NCBI RefSeq assembly: GCF_030445035.2
Contig: NC_080699.1
Coordinates: 1,302,001-1,366,000 of the forward strand
DNA from: Dasypus novemcinctus
Lineage: Eukaryota; Chordata; Mammalia; Cingulata; Dasypodidae
Length of the DNA stretch: 64,000 nucleotides
Direction: 5' to 3'
Below the pieces are notes generated by a model. It was not told where the DNA came from, ran no database searches, and saw nothing but the letters and a program-made list of their open reading frames with translations. How positions within the stretch are numbered: the first letter of the stretch is position 1; the number at the start of each line of letters is the position of its first letter. The position numbers and the translations under genes were made by a program. Below are positions 46,701-58,700 of the stretch, piece by piece.

Positions 46701-49700
46701 CTCAAATCTATCAACAGAAACAAGAATGCTCGTTTTGAACTAGAGACCTGGGGGCTGCGCTTTGGATGCCAGACGTCTCTAACTGGCCGTGTCGTGCCTT
46801 CGGAAAAAATACTAACGCAAGACCACGTAGTAAGTGCTGTGGCTTCTTTCATTTAAACGTCCCTGCTCGATTACGTGTGCGCTGATGGTTGACCGCGTGC
46901 TCGTGGGCTCGTCCGGCTCCCCTGCCTCGCTGGAGCCTTGTCCCTGCCCTCCGCCGCCTCGAGCCCCCTGCGTCCCTCTGCTCCGAGAGTGTCTGCCTGG
47001 GCTTCGTGTCTCCCGGCAGACGTGATTTAGGGGAGTCGGTGTGGCGTAGCGCCGCGTTCTAGGATGAGATAACTTCTGTCCAGGACGTGCCCAGCTCTTA
47101 CCGGGCTTTGTCCTGCTCTTGTGCCATTACAAGCCCAATCCACAGCACTGGGAAATGCAGCTGGTCCCTGCTGCCGACTCGGTGCGCGGCTGTGTCTGTC
47201 AATCCCGGGCTTCAGTTGAAGAAACAAGCCTGGTTCATGCAGAAAATTGTGCGTTGTCTTCTACTTTTCCCTTCTGTTTGGCCCATCTTTGAAATCAAGG
47301 GCATATCATTTCATTTTTAAAAGTTCTCTTCTTGCCTTTGATACAACAAATAATAAAGCTACATTAATTTTAGTAAATGACAAATGTTTCATTTCGGCAG
47401 GATTCTCTTAATCATTTCTTTTTGCTCATCTTTCTGAATAGCCAATATTTTTATTGGAGAAATGGAGGAAAAAAATTTTTTAATAAATTTTTTCATGTTT
47501 AAAGAGGCTCTAGATTACAGAAATGTTACACAAGAAATATAAGGGATTCCCACATACCCTACCGCGCCCCACCATGCTTTCCACATTAACAACACCCCTC
47601 ACTAGTGTGGTGCATTTGTTACAATTGATGAGCACATGCTGAAACATTGCTTCTAACTATGGACTGTGGGTCACATTATAGTTTACAGTTTGTCCTGCAC
47701 AATTTTGTAAGTTATGACAAAATATTTGGTGGCCTGTATCCGTCACTGCAGTGTCTTGCAGGACAACTCCAATGTCCCAAAACTGCCCCCATATTACACC
47801 TGTTCTTCCCTCTCCCATCCCTCAGAACCTCTGATGGCTACTGCCTTTATATCAATGGTAAGAGTTCTTCCATTGCTAGAATAATAATAAATCTCCTTTA
47901 GCCCATTGTTCATTCCCCATCTTGAGGGCTTGGGGCGGTGATGCCCACTCTACCTCTAATTGAGAGGGGGCTGTGATCCCAGGGGCAGGTGGATGGGACT
48001 GTTCCTTGCGGCTGCAGACTCTCTCTGTTCCTTGGGATGGGTGTTGTCCATTATCATCTCCTCGTTGGTTGTCCTGGGTGAGTCCAGTGACCTGGAGAGC
48101 AGGTGTTGCAACTCTGCTGACATTCAGGGCTCAACTGGCACAGGGGTGGACCAAAGGTTCAAGTCTCTGGGACATTTATTTATCAAGTGTAGTGCTAATT
48201 ATGGGTTCAAATAAAAGGGGCAGAAGAGCCATGTGTACAGAACCTGTAAATGAGTCCAACTCTGTTCCACTGGGGAGTGTGAACTCCAAGCCAGGGCCCT
48301 GGCAGGTGCTGGATTCCTGAGTCTCTGCCCTGCCTGTAGTGTCGGGGTGTCTCCGGAGCCCTCAGGAGCCCCCTGTTTGGGGAGGCATCTGTGTTGGCAG
48401 TCGTGAGCTCCTGCTGAGACATGCGTAAGCGTAACCTCTGGGATGACCTCCCGACCCACTTGGATGTCTCTTAGCTGTAAAGACTCATTTGTATTGACCA
48501 TTTTCCTCCTTTTGGTTGAAAGTAGCTGAAAAACTGCTTGTAAAAACAAAACAAACCATTTTGAAGTCCTGAAAAAAGCAGGCCCTTGGTTGGGAAGCTA
48601 GGTTTCGGTCCAGCATGTGAAGTGGGACGGAAGCGGTCAAGTGCATCCGTTTCCACTGTCCGCGTGGCCAGAGCCACGCCGCCGGGTGGAGCCCGGCCTC
48701 TGCAGAAGGGGAGCGCGGGAGCGCGGCCTGGGGTGGCGGCTCGCCTCCGTAAGGCTTCTCCACCCAGGCCCCTTTCTGAGCTCGGCCCGGAGCGGGTAAA
48801 CCGGAGGGTCCAGGCTTGGCCCACGGGCTGGGGGTCCCTGCATCCTCTGAAAGGTGGGAGTGGGGGGCTGTGTGGCCTTCCTGTCCCGGCCAGGGAGGAA
48901 GGAGGGACCGGCCCAGCCTGGCTCCAGGCGAAGGCCCCTCTGGCCGCCTCCCGAGGCTCCGTGAGGCTGGCGGGGGACGGAGCCTTGGCTGCGCCCACCT
49001 GGGCCCCAGCCTCCTGGTCAGGAAAGCGGGGGCTGGGAGGTTCCCTAAGCGTGGAAGAGCCTCGGACTCCCCGGGGACGGGCAGGCACTGCCTGCTCGGA
49101 GGGCCCGCGGGGCCTGGCTCAGCCACCTGGCCTGCCGCGCTGCCCGCCCCTGCTGCCCCTCCCGGGCATCTCTGCTGTACCCAGGCCCGGGGCCGGGGCC
49201 GGTCCGCCCCACCCTCCCTGTCGGACAGGAAGCCGCCCGCCTGGCTCCCCAGAGTGGGGGGCTGTGCCCCCTCGGGCTTAGCTCCTCCTGGTCTGACGAG
49301 GGGTCCTGGCCGCCCTGGGGGTTCTTGAAAACGAAGGTGCCCTGATGAACTCGTGCCGTGACCCCGGGACCCCGGACGCCTGAGGTGGAGGGAGCAGGCG
49401 GGGTCCGCGGTGAAGCCGGGGTCCTCAGTGCTGGAAAGCAGCCCCGGGGACCCTGACCCAGACCTGTGCCCGCTCTGGGGGTGACACGGCCGGGACCGCT
49501 GCTCCGTCCATGCACAGCACCCACGTCTGCTGGCCTGGGGGGCCAGTGGTCCAGCCCCCCTGCGTTCTGCTCCCGAGGTGTCCGCGCTGCCTGAGCTCGA
49601 GGCAGAGTCCAGGATTCTGGACAGTTTCCGCCGAGGACGGGGCAGCAGAGCGTCCTGGAGGGCTCTGGGCCGCGGGCCATCGACGCTGCCCTCCCTGAAG

Positions 49701-52700
49701 TCCTGTTGGCGCCGGCTCAGTCTCTGCACGTTCTTGTTCTCAGTGTCAACCTGCGTCCGCTGCTGACTGGTCCAAGGACATGCGGAACTGCAAGATCTTG
49801 AGTGCCCGGTCCTTGAGCAAGTGGTTGGTGATATGCAGTAGCAGAGGCGAGGACGTGAGCGAGGGCTTTCTGAGCTGCCTGAGAAGAGCTGGGGCCTCCA
49901 TGGGGTTTAACGTGGACTACCCCAAAATGTGAGAACGTGCGAAAATCATCCCCAGTTATGTCGTGTAGCATTTGGTTTGGTTGGAAAGTAGGAAATAATG
50001 GCTGGCATCTCCACCAAAATTTACCTCAGTAAAGTTTCCTGTTATAAAGTGCAAAGAAGTGGCTCTAAGTAGATAGGATTTGTAATGTTTACATTTTTAT
50101 AGGTTAACATATATTTGCGTTCATCTTTTTAAGTGTCTTTTCCCAATCCTTCATAGATGATAGTGCCTCAATCTTTTCGGTAAAGCTGGGATACAAATCC
50201 TTAAGAGGTCTGTACATTGCCTTCTCGATATTTCCTAACTCTTTCATATCAGTTATTTATAAAACTTAACAGTTAATAGAATATTAAAAACAAAGTTTGC
50301 ATTTCTTTATTTCTTTGATAGATTTTATGTATTAAAGTTTAATGTAAAAATAAATCTGAAATAATCCTTTCTGATTCTGTTGCTGTAGCATAAAATTAAT
50401 CACTTAGTTTTCTGAGAAAACTTTGTCATTCACCTATCCTTTGAACATTTATTGAGCTTCTACTAAGAGCTAAATGTTGTGCCAGTTGCTGGGGATGAGA
50501 ATGGGCAGTTGCTTTGGGTTTAGGAAGGGACACATACAAACACAAACTCAAAATTAAATATTGTTTTGCTTTAGACAAGCCACTTTATTAGACCTGATAT
50601 GCTTGGAAAGAGAAAATAGTCTTTTTTTTTCTTGAGAAATGAAAATGTCCTAATGGCAGGGTGGCAAGTTGTTCTTTAACACATGGTTACTAATTAATTA
50701 CAGTAGCAGTGCCAGCATTGTTGAAAACCACAGATATTCTCGAAGTCTTTTTTTTCACCATAGCTTAGAATTCTCCTCCCATCAAATCACTCAACAAATT
50801 GCCAGGTTTGCGTTTCACCTGTTCTAGCTTCTTTTAACTCACGAACTATTAAAGCAAAAAAAGATTAATGGACGGAGCCAGGTCAGCGGCTCAAGGCTGC
50901 CGTCAGAGGCTCTCCCCGCACCGTCCCTGAGCGAGCCAGGGCCACGTTCTCTTCTGGGCCTGTTTTGTTTGAAAACCCACATTTCCCCCCAGTCTTTTGT
51001 TCTCGCGAAGTATCCGTTTACCTGTTAGAGCTATGTGTAAAGCTTCTCTCGTCTAAAACATTTGCCTGATGATTTTAGAAGGAACGGATGGCAAGATACC
51101 TGCTGAGTCCACAGGCAAGAGATTGACCTGGAAATGTCCCAGCCCTGTGGGTGCTTAAACAATGTGCAGGCCACTCGAGAGTGACCAGGAGGTTGTCCTG
51201 CCACCTGCTGGGGAGTTTTACAAGGTCACTGGGCATTGGGACGGTCTGGTCACAGCTGCATGAGACAGCCCGATTCTAAAGAAAGTAGACTTGCCCGTTC
51301 CTGTGTGGGGGATTGTTTTCTGTAGCCCGTGGTACCTAACATGTCAGCACGGTAGACAGTTGCTACGGACTTGCTGACTGATTGCTTAGGGTAGTTAGCT
51401 GGAGATTCCAGACTCCAAACAAGTGGCCACTGAGGAAAACAAATCCTGCGTCTGAAGCACACAGTGGGCTCCTGTCGTCTTGGTCATCTTAACCGGATGA
51501 TGATTGAAAATTTTACTAAAAAATCCCCATACATCTTCGGTGTTAGAGAACTCTCAATCCTGGTTTAATCTGAGCCCTGGTTCAGACATTTGATATTATA
51601 TTATTATTTTCAATCTCATTTTGAACAGCATTAATACAAATTGTAGGAATTCTGTACAATTGCAAAAATTTCATCTTCCACCAAACTACTTTTTAAGCCA
51701 ATAAAATTATTAAATATTTTTGGTATATCTTGTATGAGGAGAAATAATTTTAGACACCAGAGTTTTAAATTTTTCTCTAATGATTTATTTCTAAAATTAC
51801 TCTGGTATGAAAATGCATTTGTATTATTTCTAATGCCATATGATTATATGACACTAAAAAAGGAAATTATATAGCTTCAAAATTAATCTTTTTATGTAGC
51901 ATAACAGTGCAAGAAAATCCAGCTTCGTTCCTTCGAGCTATACAGCAACATACTGACGGTAATGTTCAGCTGGTAAGTAATTTTCTGTGCAGTTAAAACA
52001 TTTTTCTGTGGGAGGATCCTTTGAGACTATGTGAAGGTCCTGTCCCTCATCAGACTTTCACCCACTAATTTTAGCACCCACTGATGCTTCTTGCCTGAAT
52101 CAGTCATAATTATGGTGATTGCCAAGTGGTGGTTTTCTAGCTCCCGCATTCCTTCTACATTTATTAGGTGGCAGAGTATTAAAAGGAAGTGCTTTCTCAT
52201 CTTCCCATTTGCTTGTCCATTTATTTATTTCAGTATAAACTCATGGATTTCTATTTTTTTGGTTTGATTATTTTTTAATTTCTTTATTTTTTTCCGTGGA
52301 TTCCTGTTTTATTTATTGAGTTATAGCCCATTATTATTATTATTATTTATTTTGATGCCCACACTGTCCCTGATTTGCCAGGGGGAGCCCCATTCAAGCT
52401 GCATTTTTTGACCTGCCCCATGATTCTTGGAAAACGTCTGTCCTTTCTGGTACAGTGCTGCCCACTTAGCTGAGGTCTTGCAGCTCAAGCCCTGCGGTCA
52501 ATCTCCAAGGAGCCCTGATCCCTTCTGGTGGAGAACAGTGTTTGGAAACCAGGATCTTCCTTGCTGCAGGGGTCCCCACCCCAGGCTTTCTCAGTGGACA
52601 AAGCTGGGAAATATGTGCCTGTGTCTCTTTACACATGCACACGGATGTGCTCTCCGGCATCTGTTTGTTTGTTTTTTTAAATCCCCCCTCCTTGCGGCTT

Positions 52701-55700
52701 TTTGTGTGCTGTCTGCTCTCTGTGTCCATTCACTGTACGTTCTTCTGCGTCTGTATTTCTTTTATCTCCTTTCCCCTTGCTTGTTGTCTGCTCTCTGTGT
52801 CCATTCGCCACGGGCTCTTCTGTGTTCTCGCTTGTCTCCCTTCTTTTTGTTGCGTCACCTTGCTGAGTCAGTGCTTGCGGGCCATGCAGCTCTCCGTGGT
52901 GTGTGGGTGAGCCTGCCTTCACAAGGAGGCCCCGGGATGTGAACCCAGGGCCTCCCATATGGTAGACGGGAGCCCAACTGATGGAGCCACAGCCACTTCC
53001 CCGGCATCTGTTTTTATTTCTGTGTATCTCTGTAAATTGAAAGTATGTGTTCGCCCCTCAGTCCCATCCACTCCACAGGAAAGCTTTCCCCTTTCCGCAT
53101 TTGTCCCTCCCTCTTCTGAGGTGAGGGACCTGCTCCTGCCGCACCCACACTGGCTGCTCGTGCCATCTGCTGAGGGCCGCCAAGCCCTTTGGCTCTTTTC
53201 TTCTCTGGGCCCCGCCTCTGGCTTTTCTTGGCCACCTACCTTGGACCCAAAACCACAGGATGAAAGGCAGGTGGGCCTCTAAGAGAATCTTGCTATGAAC
53301 TTTTTAGTATTTTCTTTCCCACTGACTATAATAAGGTTTAAATAGTTTTGGCCCTTGACCTTATGATTTCAAACAGTGCTATAGGTGAGAAAATTACCGT
53401 GTTTCTCCCGCTAATCATGGTAGTGTCTTTCATAACCTGAAAGATGGAGAATAAAAGATGGGAAGGAGATGGTGGGCGAGAAGAGTCACCCCCGTGTGGT
53501 AAACACCTGGTAAGATGTGGGGACAGTGACAGCGGCTGGGGTTAAACCTGCCAGTGGACCGGATGCCCCTTCGCTGTCTTCCTTCCCCAGATCCCCTTTC
53601 TCACCTCCCAGGAAACAAAATGGTTTTTTTGTTTGTTTCCGTTTTTCATTGTGTAGTGCCTAGGGGGACAAGCACTACAATTTAAATTAATTCTCCGTTA
53701 TCTTTGGGTGGAGCTGTGGCGGGGAGGGATGCTGGAAAGCTGCAGGAAGTGGCTTCCTACAAAAGAGAAAGGGCAGCTGAGAAAGAGCTCGTGGGACAAT
53801 CCCATAAGCGAGAAGGGGCTGGGGGCGGGGACCGCGCGGTGAGCCCCTGCCCAAGGAAACACGCTCAGTGGCTGAAGGCTCGTCCGTGCTTGAAGCCGTC
53901 TGAGAGAAGTGTCGGCAGGTTCACACCTGCTGCTTGGAACGCGGGGCCATGGATTCATTTTTAAAAAGCTGCTTCTAAGCATGAGTAAATTGATTCTTCT
54001 CTCCTCCTGTGTTTTTCAGGTGCTGTGTATCCTGCCTTCTATTCAGAAGGGTTATTATGATTCCATTAAAAAATACCTGAGCTGGGACTGCCCGGTCCCG
54101 AGCCAGTGTGTGCTTGCTCGGACGCTGAGCAGACAGGGCGTGATGATGGCCGTGGCCGCCAAGATCGCCATGCAGATGACCTGCAAGCTCGGGGGCGAGC
54201 TGTGGGCTGTGGAGATACCCGTGAGCAGTCGGCCACACTTGGCCTTTTAATCGATCATTTCTAAACATGTTCAGGTGCCGGGGGCCGGTGTAGACTTGGG
54301 GGGATTTGCTTTGCAGCTCCCTGGCCACAGATCTGAAACCTGAGCTCCGTGTTCTGCAGCCGTCCTTGCTTTCGGCAGGCACCAGCCCTGAGAGGCCCAA
54401 CGCCCTGCCCGGGGCTGCCGGGGCTTGGGGGACTGGAAGAGCCTGTGGTCTGAGTCTCCACACGGTGGTGGGGACTGAGAAAAGCCTCGTCTGTCTGAAC
54501 TACAGCCCCTGCGGGGAGAAGCGCGGGAACGAGGAGGACGGATGTTGCCCGTTCCTGCCGTGGCCACAGCCAGGCTGGGCCACCTCCCCCGCCTTCCCGG
54601 AGGCTTCAGGCCAGCAGAGATTCCTTAGCGACGGGAAGAGCGGGATGGAACCGCTCAGGCTCTCTCAGCCCAGAGGCGCAGGCCCAATCCGCCGGCCACT
54701 TCCCCCGAGGCACCTTAGCCAGTGGTGCCTCTTGCCTACCCCATGGGGGGCGGATTAGTCAGCAAAGGGCTGCCGATGCGAAATACCAGAAATCAGTTGG
54801 CTTTTATAAAGGGTATGCATTTGGGGTAGGAGCTCACAGATACCAGGCCATAAAGCATAAGCTACTGCCCTCACCATAGTCTGTTTGGAGCAAGACAGCT
54901 GCCGACGTCTGCGAGGGCTCAGGCTTCCTGGGTTCCTATTTCCTGGGGCTCGTTCCTCTCCAGGCTCTTTCCACAAGGCCAGCTGTAGACTAGCAGGTGA
55001 CCGGCTCTGTGTCTCTCCCCAGGGCCTCTGCCATGTCTAAGGAACCATCTCCATTCCTCTGTGTTCTCCTCCTGTGTGTTCACTTTCTGGGCTCCAACTT
55101 AAAACTCCAGCCTCCCTTCTCTGTGGTGCAGTCTGTCTGTGAGCCCCCGGGCCCACCAAGGGGGGGGGGAAGCATCAGCTTTCTGACATGGCCCAATCAA
55201 AGCCCTAATCATTATTTAACCAAGTAAAAGTGAAACCTCTGAGTCCAGTACACTCCAGTATACCCAGCAGAAAAAGAACAGTTTACAAACGTAACCCAGT
55301 ATTTCTTTTTGGAATTCATCAATAATATCAAACTGCTACAGGGGGTGTATTAGCCAAAGGGGAGCTGATGTGAAATACCAGCCATCTGTTGGTTTTTATA
55401 AAAGGTATTTATTGGGATAGGAGCTCACAGATACCAGGCCGTAAAGCTTAAGTTACTTCCCTCACCAAAGTCTATTTGGAGCAAGATGGCTGCCGACGTC
55501 TGCGAGGGTTCAGGCTTCCGGGGTTCCTCCCTTCCAGGGTCTTCTCTTTCCTCAGTGATCTTACTTCCTGGGGCTCCAGCTTAAGGTTTCAGCATCAAAC
55601 GCCAGCATCAAAACTCCAACATCAAAAACCCTCAACTCTGTCCTTTGCGGTGCCTTTTATCTGTGCGTCCCTACCCACCAAGGGGCGGGGACTCAACGCC

Positions 55701-58700
55701 CTACTGACACAAGAGGTTTACTTGATTACTTAGTCAAGTGAACCCCTGATCCAATATAATCTCATATGCCCAGAGGAAAAGACCCATTTATAAACAACCC
55801 AATGTTCCTTTTTGGAATTCATCGATACTATCAAACTGCTCTAGGGGGTGAGGTCTATTTTGGACCAGAGTGAGTCTCTCACACCAAGTACACACCCTGT
55901 CCTTCCCTCCGGGTACATAATTTACCCTTCCCTCCGGTACGTGCCCTGCCCTTCCCTCCAGGTACGTGCCCTGCCCTTCCTTCTAGGTACATGCCCAGTC
56001 CTTCCTTCCAGGTACGTGCCTTGTCCTTCCCTCCAGTTGTCTTTTTGGTTTCTGAGTTAATAATTTGTCTCATCTGAATCTTGATTCCCCTGACACATAG
56101 CATAACTTAAATGATTTAGTAACTGGAGACAGTTTTTTGAAAACTTCAAATTAAATAATTGGGGAAATACTTCATCCCATTAACTCTTGAAAATGTTAAT
56201 CTTGCAGCTGAAGTCCCTGATGGTGGTCGGTGTTGATGTCTGTAAGGATGCGCTCAACCGGGCGATGGTGGTGGTTGGATTTGTGGCCAGCGTGAACCCG
56301 GAAATCACGAGGTACGTCTAGAATTACCCTAGTGAGGTGTTCTGCTATTCAGTCTATTGTGGTTTAGCTAAAACTGTAACATTAAGGAAGAGTTTCTATT
56401 TGTTTTTAAAATACCAACACCATTTAATTTTATAATCTATGCTTATCCCATTTTAAATGTTATTGATAATATGCAGCAGCATCAAAACCTCTTTTTCTGC
56501 ATTCATCAGGGCAAGCTGTTAGGCATATGCCAATTATATTTCCAAAATAATGGGCATGCAGAAATTCATTGGCATTTATTTATTTTCTGTGTGTCTGCCC
56601 TGGGATAGATAATTTATGTATATTATTTCAAATGCTAGAGCTTTGGAATTAGATTGCCTGGGTTTATTCTGTGACTGAGGTCTGGTTATTTGACCTCACT
56701 GTGCCTCAGTGTAATTGTTTAAAACATGGGGCTAATAAGGGCGCCTATTTCAGTCATGGGAATTTTATAAGATAAGGTGCTTGGTAATACTCAGCACGTG
56801 CTGTTATTGTTATGATTCTTACAGATACCCGCTGTGGCTGGTGCTCACACAGCTGGTGTAGGCATCTGCAGAATTAGGGATTCCACGTACAGTGTCAGCC
56901 TCTGACTCGTGGTCCTTGTTGAATTTAGAAGGGTTCCTATATTCAGTAACTAAACAATGTATTTTGAGACTTTAGGAGCTGTTTGCAAAGTGTTTTCTTC
57001 CTAGACTTGAGCAATTTGATTTACTCCTTTACGTTTCTGGTCAGGTATTTATTTAGGACTGAGGGAAACAGAAAACGTATTTAGGTTGGTGCAAAAGGAA
57101 CTGTGGTGTTGGACCATGAATTTTAAATTATAAGTAGGCTCAAACACATCTTTGTTAATCAATAGGAACCATTACAACCAGCACATTTTTGCCAATGAGA
57201 AATAAGATTGTTTATTCCTGTAGCATAAAAATCCATGCTTTGGGATTTGACAAACTCCTGGAAAGCATTTTCTGCATCCTGCTGGTTGTGGAAGCTTTTT
57301 CCCTGCAAAAAGTTGTTGAGATGCTTGAAGAAGGGCTAGTCGGTTGGTGAGAGGTCAGGTGAATATGGCGGATGCGGCAAAACTTCGTAGCCCAATTCAT
57401 TCAACTTTCGAAGCGCTTGTGCGACATGCAGCGAGGCGTTGTCATGGAGAATTGGCCCTTTCTGTTGATCAGTGCCGGCTGCAGGCTTTGCGGTTTTCAG
57501 TGCCTCTCATCTATTTGCTGAGCATATTTCTCAGGTGTAATGGTTTCACTGGGATTCAGAAATCTGTAGTGGATCAGACTGGCAGCAGACGACCACACAG
57601 GGACCATGGCCTTTTTTTCATGCAAGTTTGGCTTTGGGAAGTGCTTTGGAGCTGCTGCTTGGTGCAGCCACTGAGCTGGTCGTCACTGGTTGTTGTATAA
57701 AATCCGCTTTTTGTCGCACTTCACAATCTGATCAAGAACCGGTTCATTGTTGTTGCATAGAATAAGAGAAGACGACACTTCAAAACAATTTTTTTTATTT
57801 TGACACTTCAAAACAATTTTTTTGATTTTTGGTCCGCTCATGAGGCACCCACTTATTGAGCTTTTTCGTCTTTCCAATTTGATCTAAATGCCAAATAACT
57901 GTAGAATGGTTGACGTTGAGTTCTTTTGCAACTTCTCATGTAGTTTAAGAGGATCAGCTTTGATGATTGCCTACCGATGTCACAATCTTCATTTTCTGAG
58001 TGCCTTTAAATTGTCTGAAATCAGATAAGTTAGTCGTGTTAAGGTTTACTGATAGAAATGGAAATTTATGCTTGAGAATCTTTTAATTTGAAAGTAGAAG
58101 ATGAGCTAACCTCATAAATTCTTTCATGATAGCATAATGGCCTCTATTAATGCTTGCTCTGTGCCAAACCCTATGCTAAGTACTTTGTATTATGTAATTT
58201 ATTTTTTTAAATGTGCTTTATTCTGGTGTTACTGTTAGTTGTCTGCCCCCCAAGACGGCTCCCTCGTCTGTCTGCTCTCTGTCTGCTTATCTTCTTTAGG
58301 AGGTCCTGGGAACCAAACCCGGGACCTCCCAGGTAGGAGGTGGGCACCAGCTGCTTGAGCCACATCCGCTTCCTGCTGTCCTGTCTGCCTGTTCATCAGA
58401 ACATTGCGTCAACTTATTGTGTTAGCTTGTTGTGTCTTACTTGTCCTCTTTAGGAGACACCAGGAACCAAACCTGGGACCTCCCTTGTCCGAGGTGGGCG
58501 CCCAACTGCTTGAGCCACATCTGCTCCCTGTAATTTAACTTTTACAACAACACAATGCTGTAGTTATTATCTTACACATCTCCTTTTACATATGAGGAAA
58601 ATCAGACTTAGGGTCTCATAGCAAAGCCACAGCGCTGCCGAGTGTAACCGCTAGGATATGAGTCAAGATGTATCTGTTGCCACCCACTAGGCTTTAGTTT

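Noticed and set aside
48485-49729. 414-codon minus-strand frame in intron 11
   Set aside because: Same reason: GC-rich, low complexity, overlapped by equally open frames on the other strand.
57212-57877. Mariner transposase as a live or domesticated gene
   Set aside because: It has a stop right after the SPDLSPTD motif, frameshifts, an internal duplication and a missing N-terminal part; it is not fused to a cellular gene.
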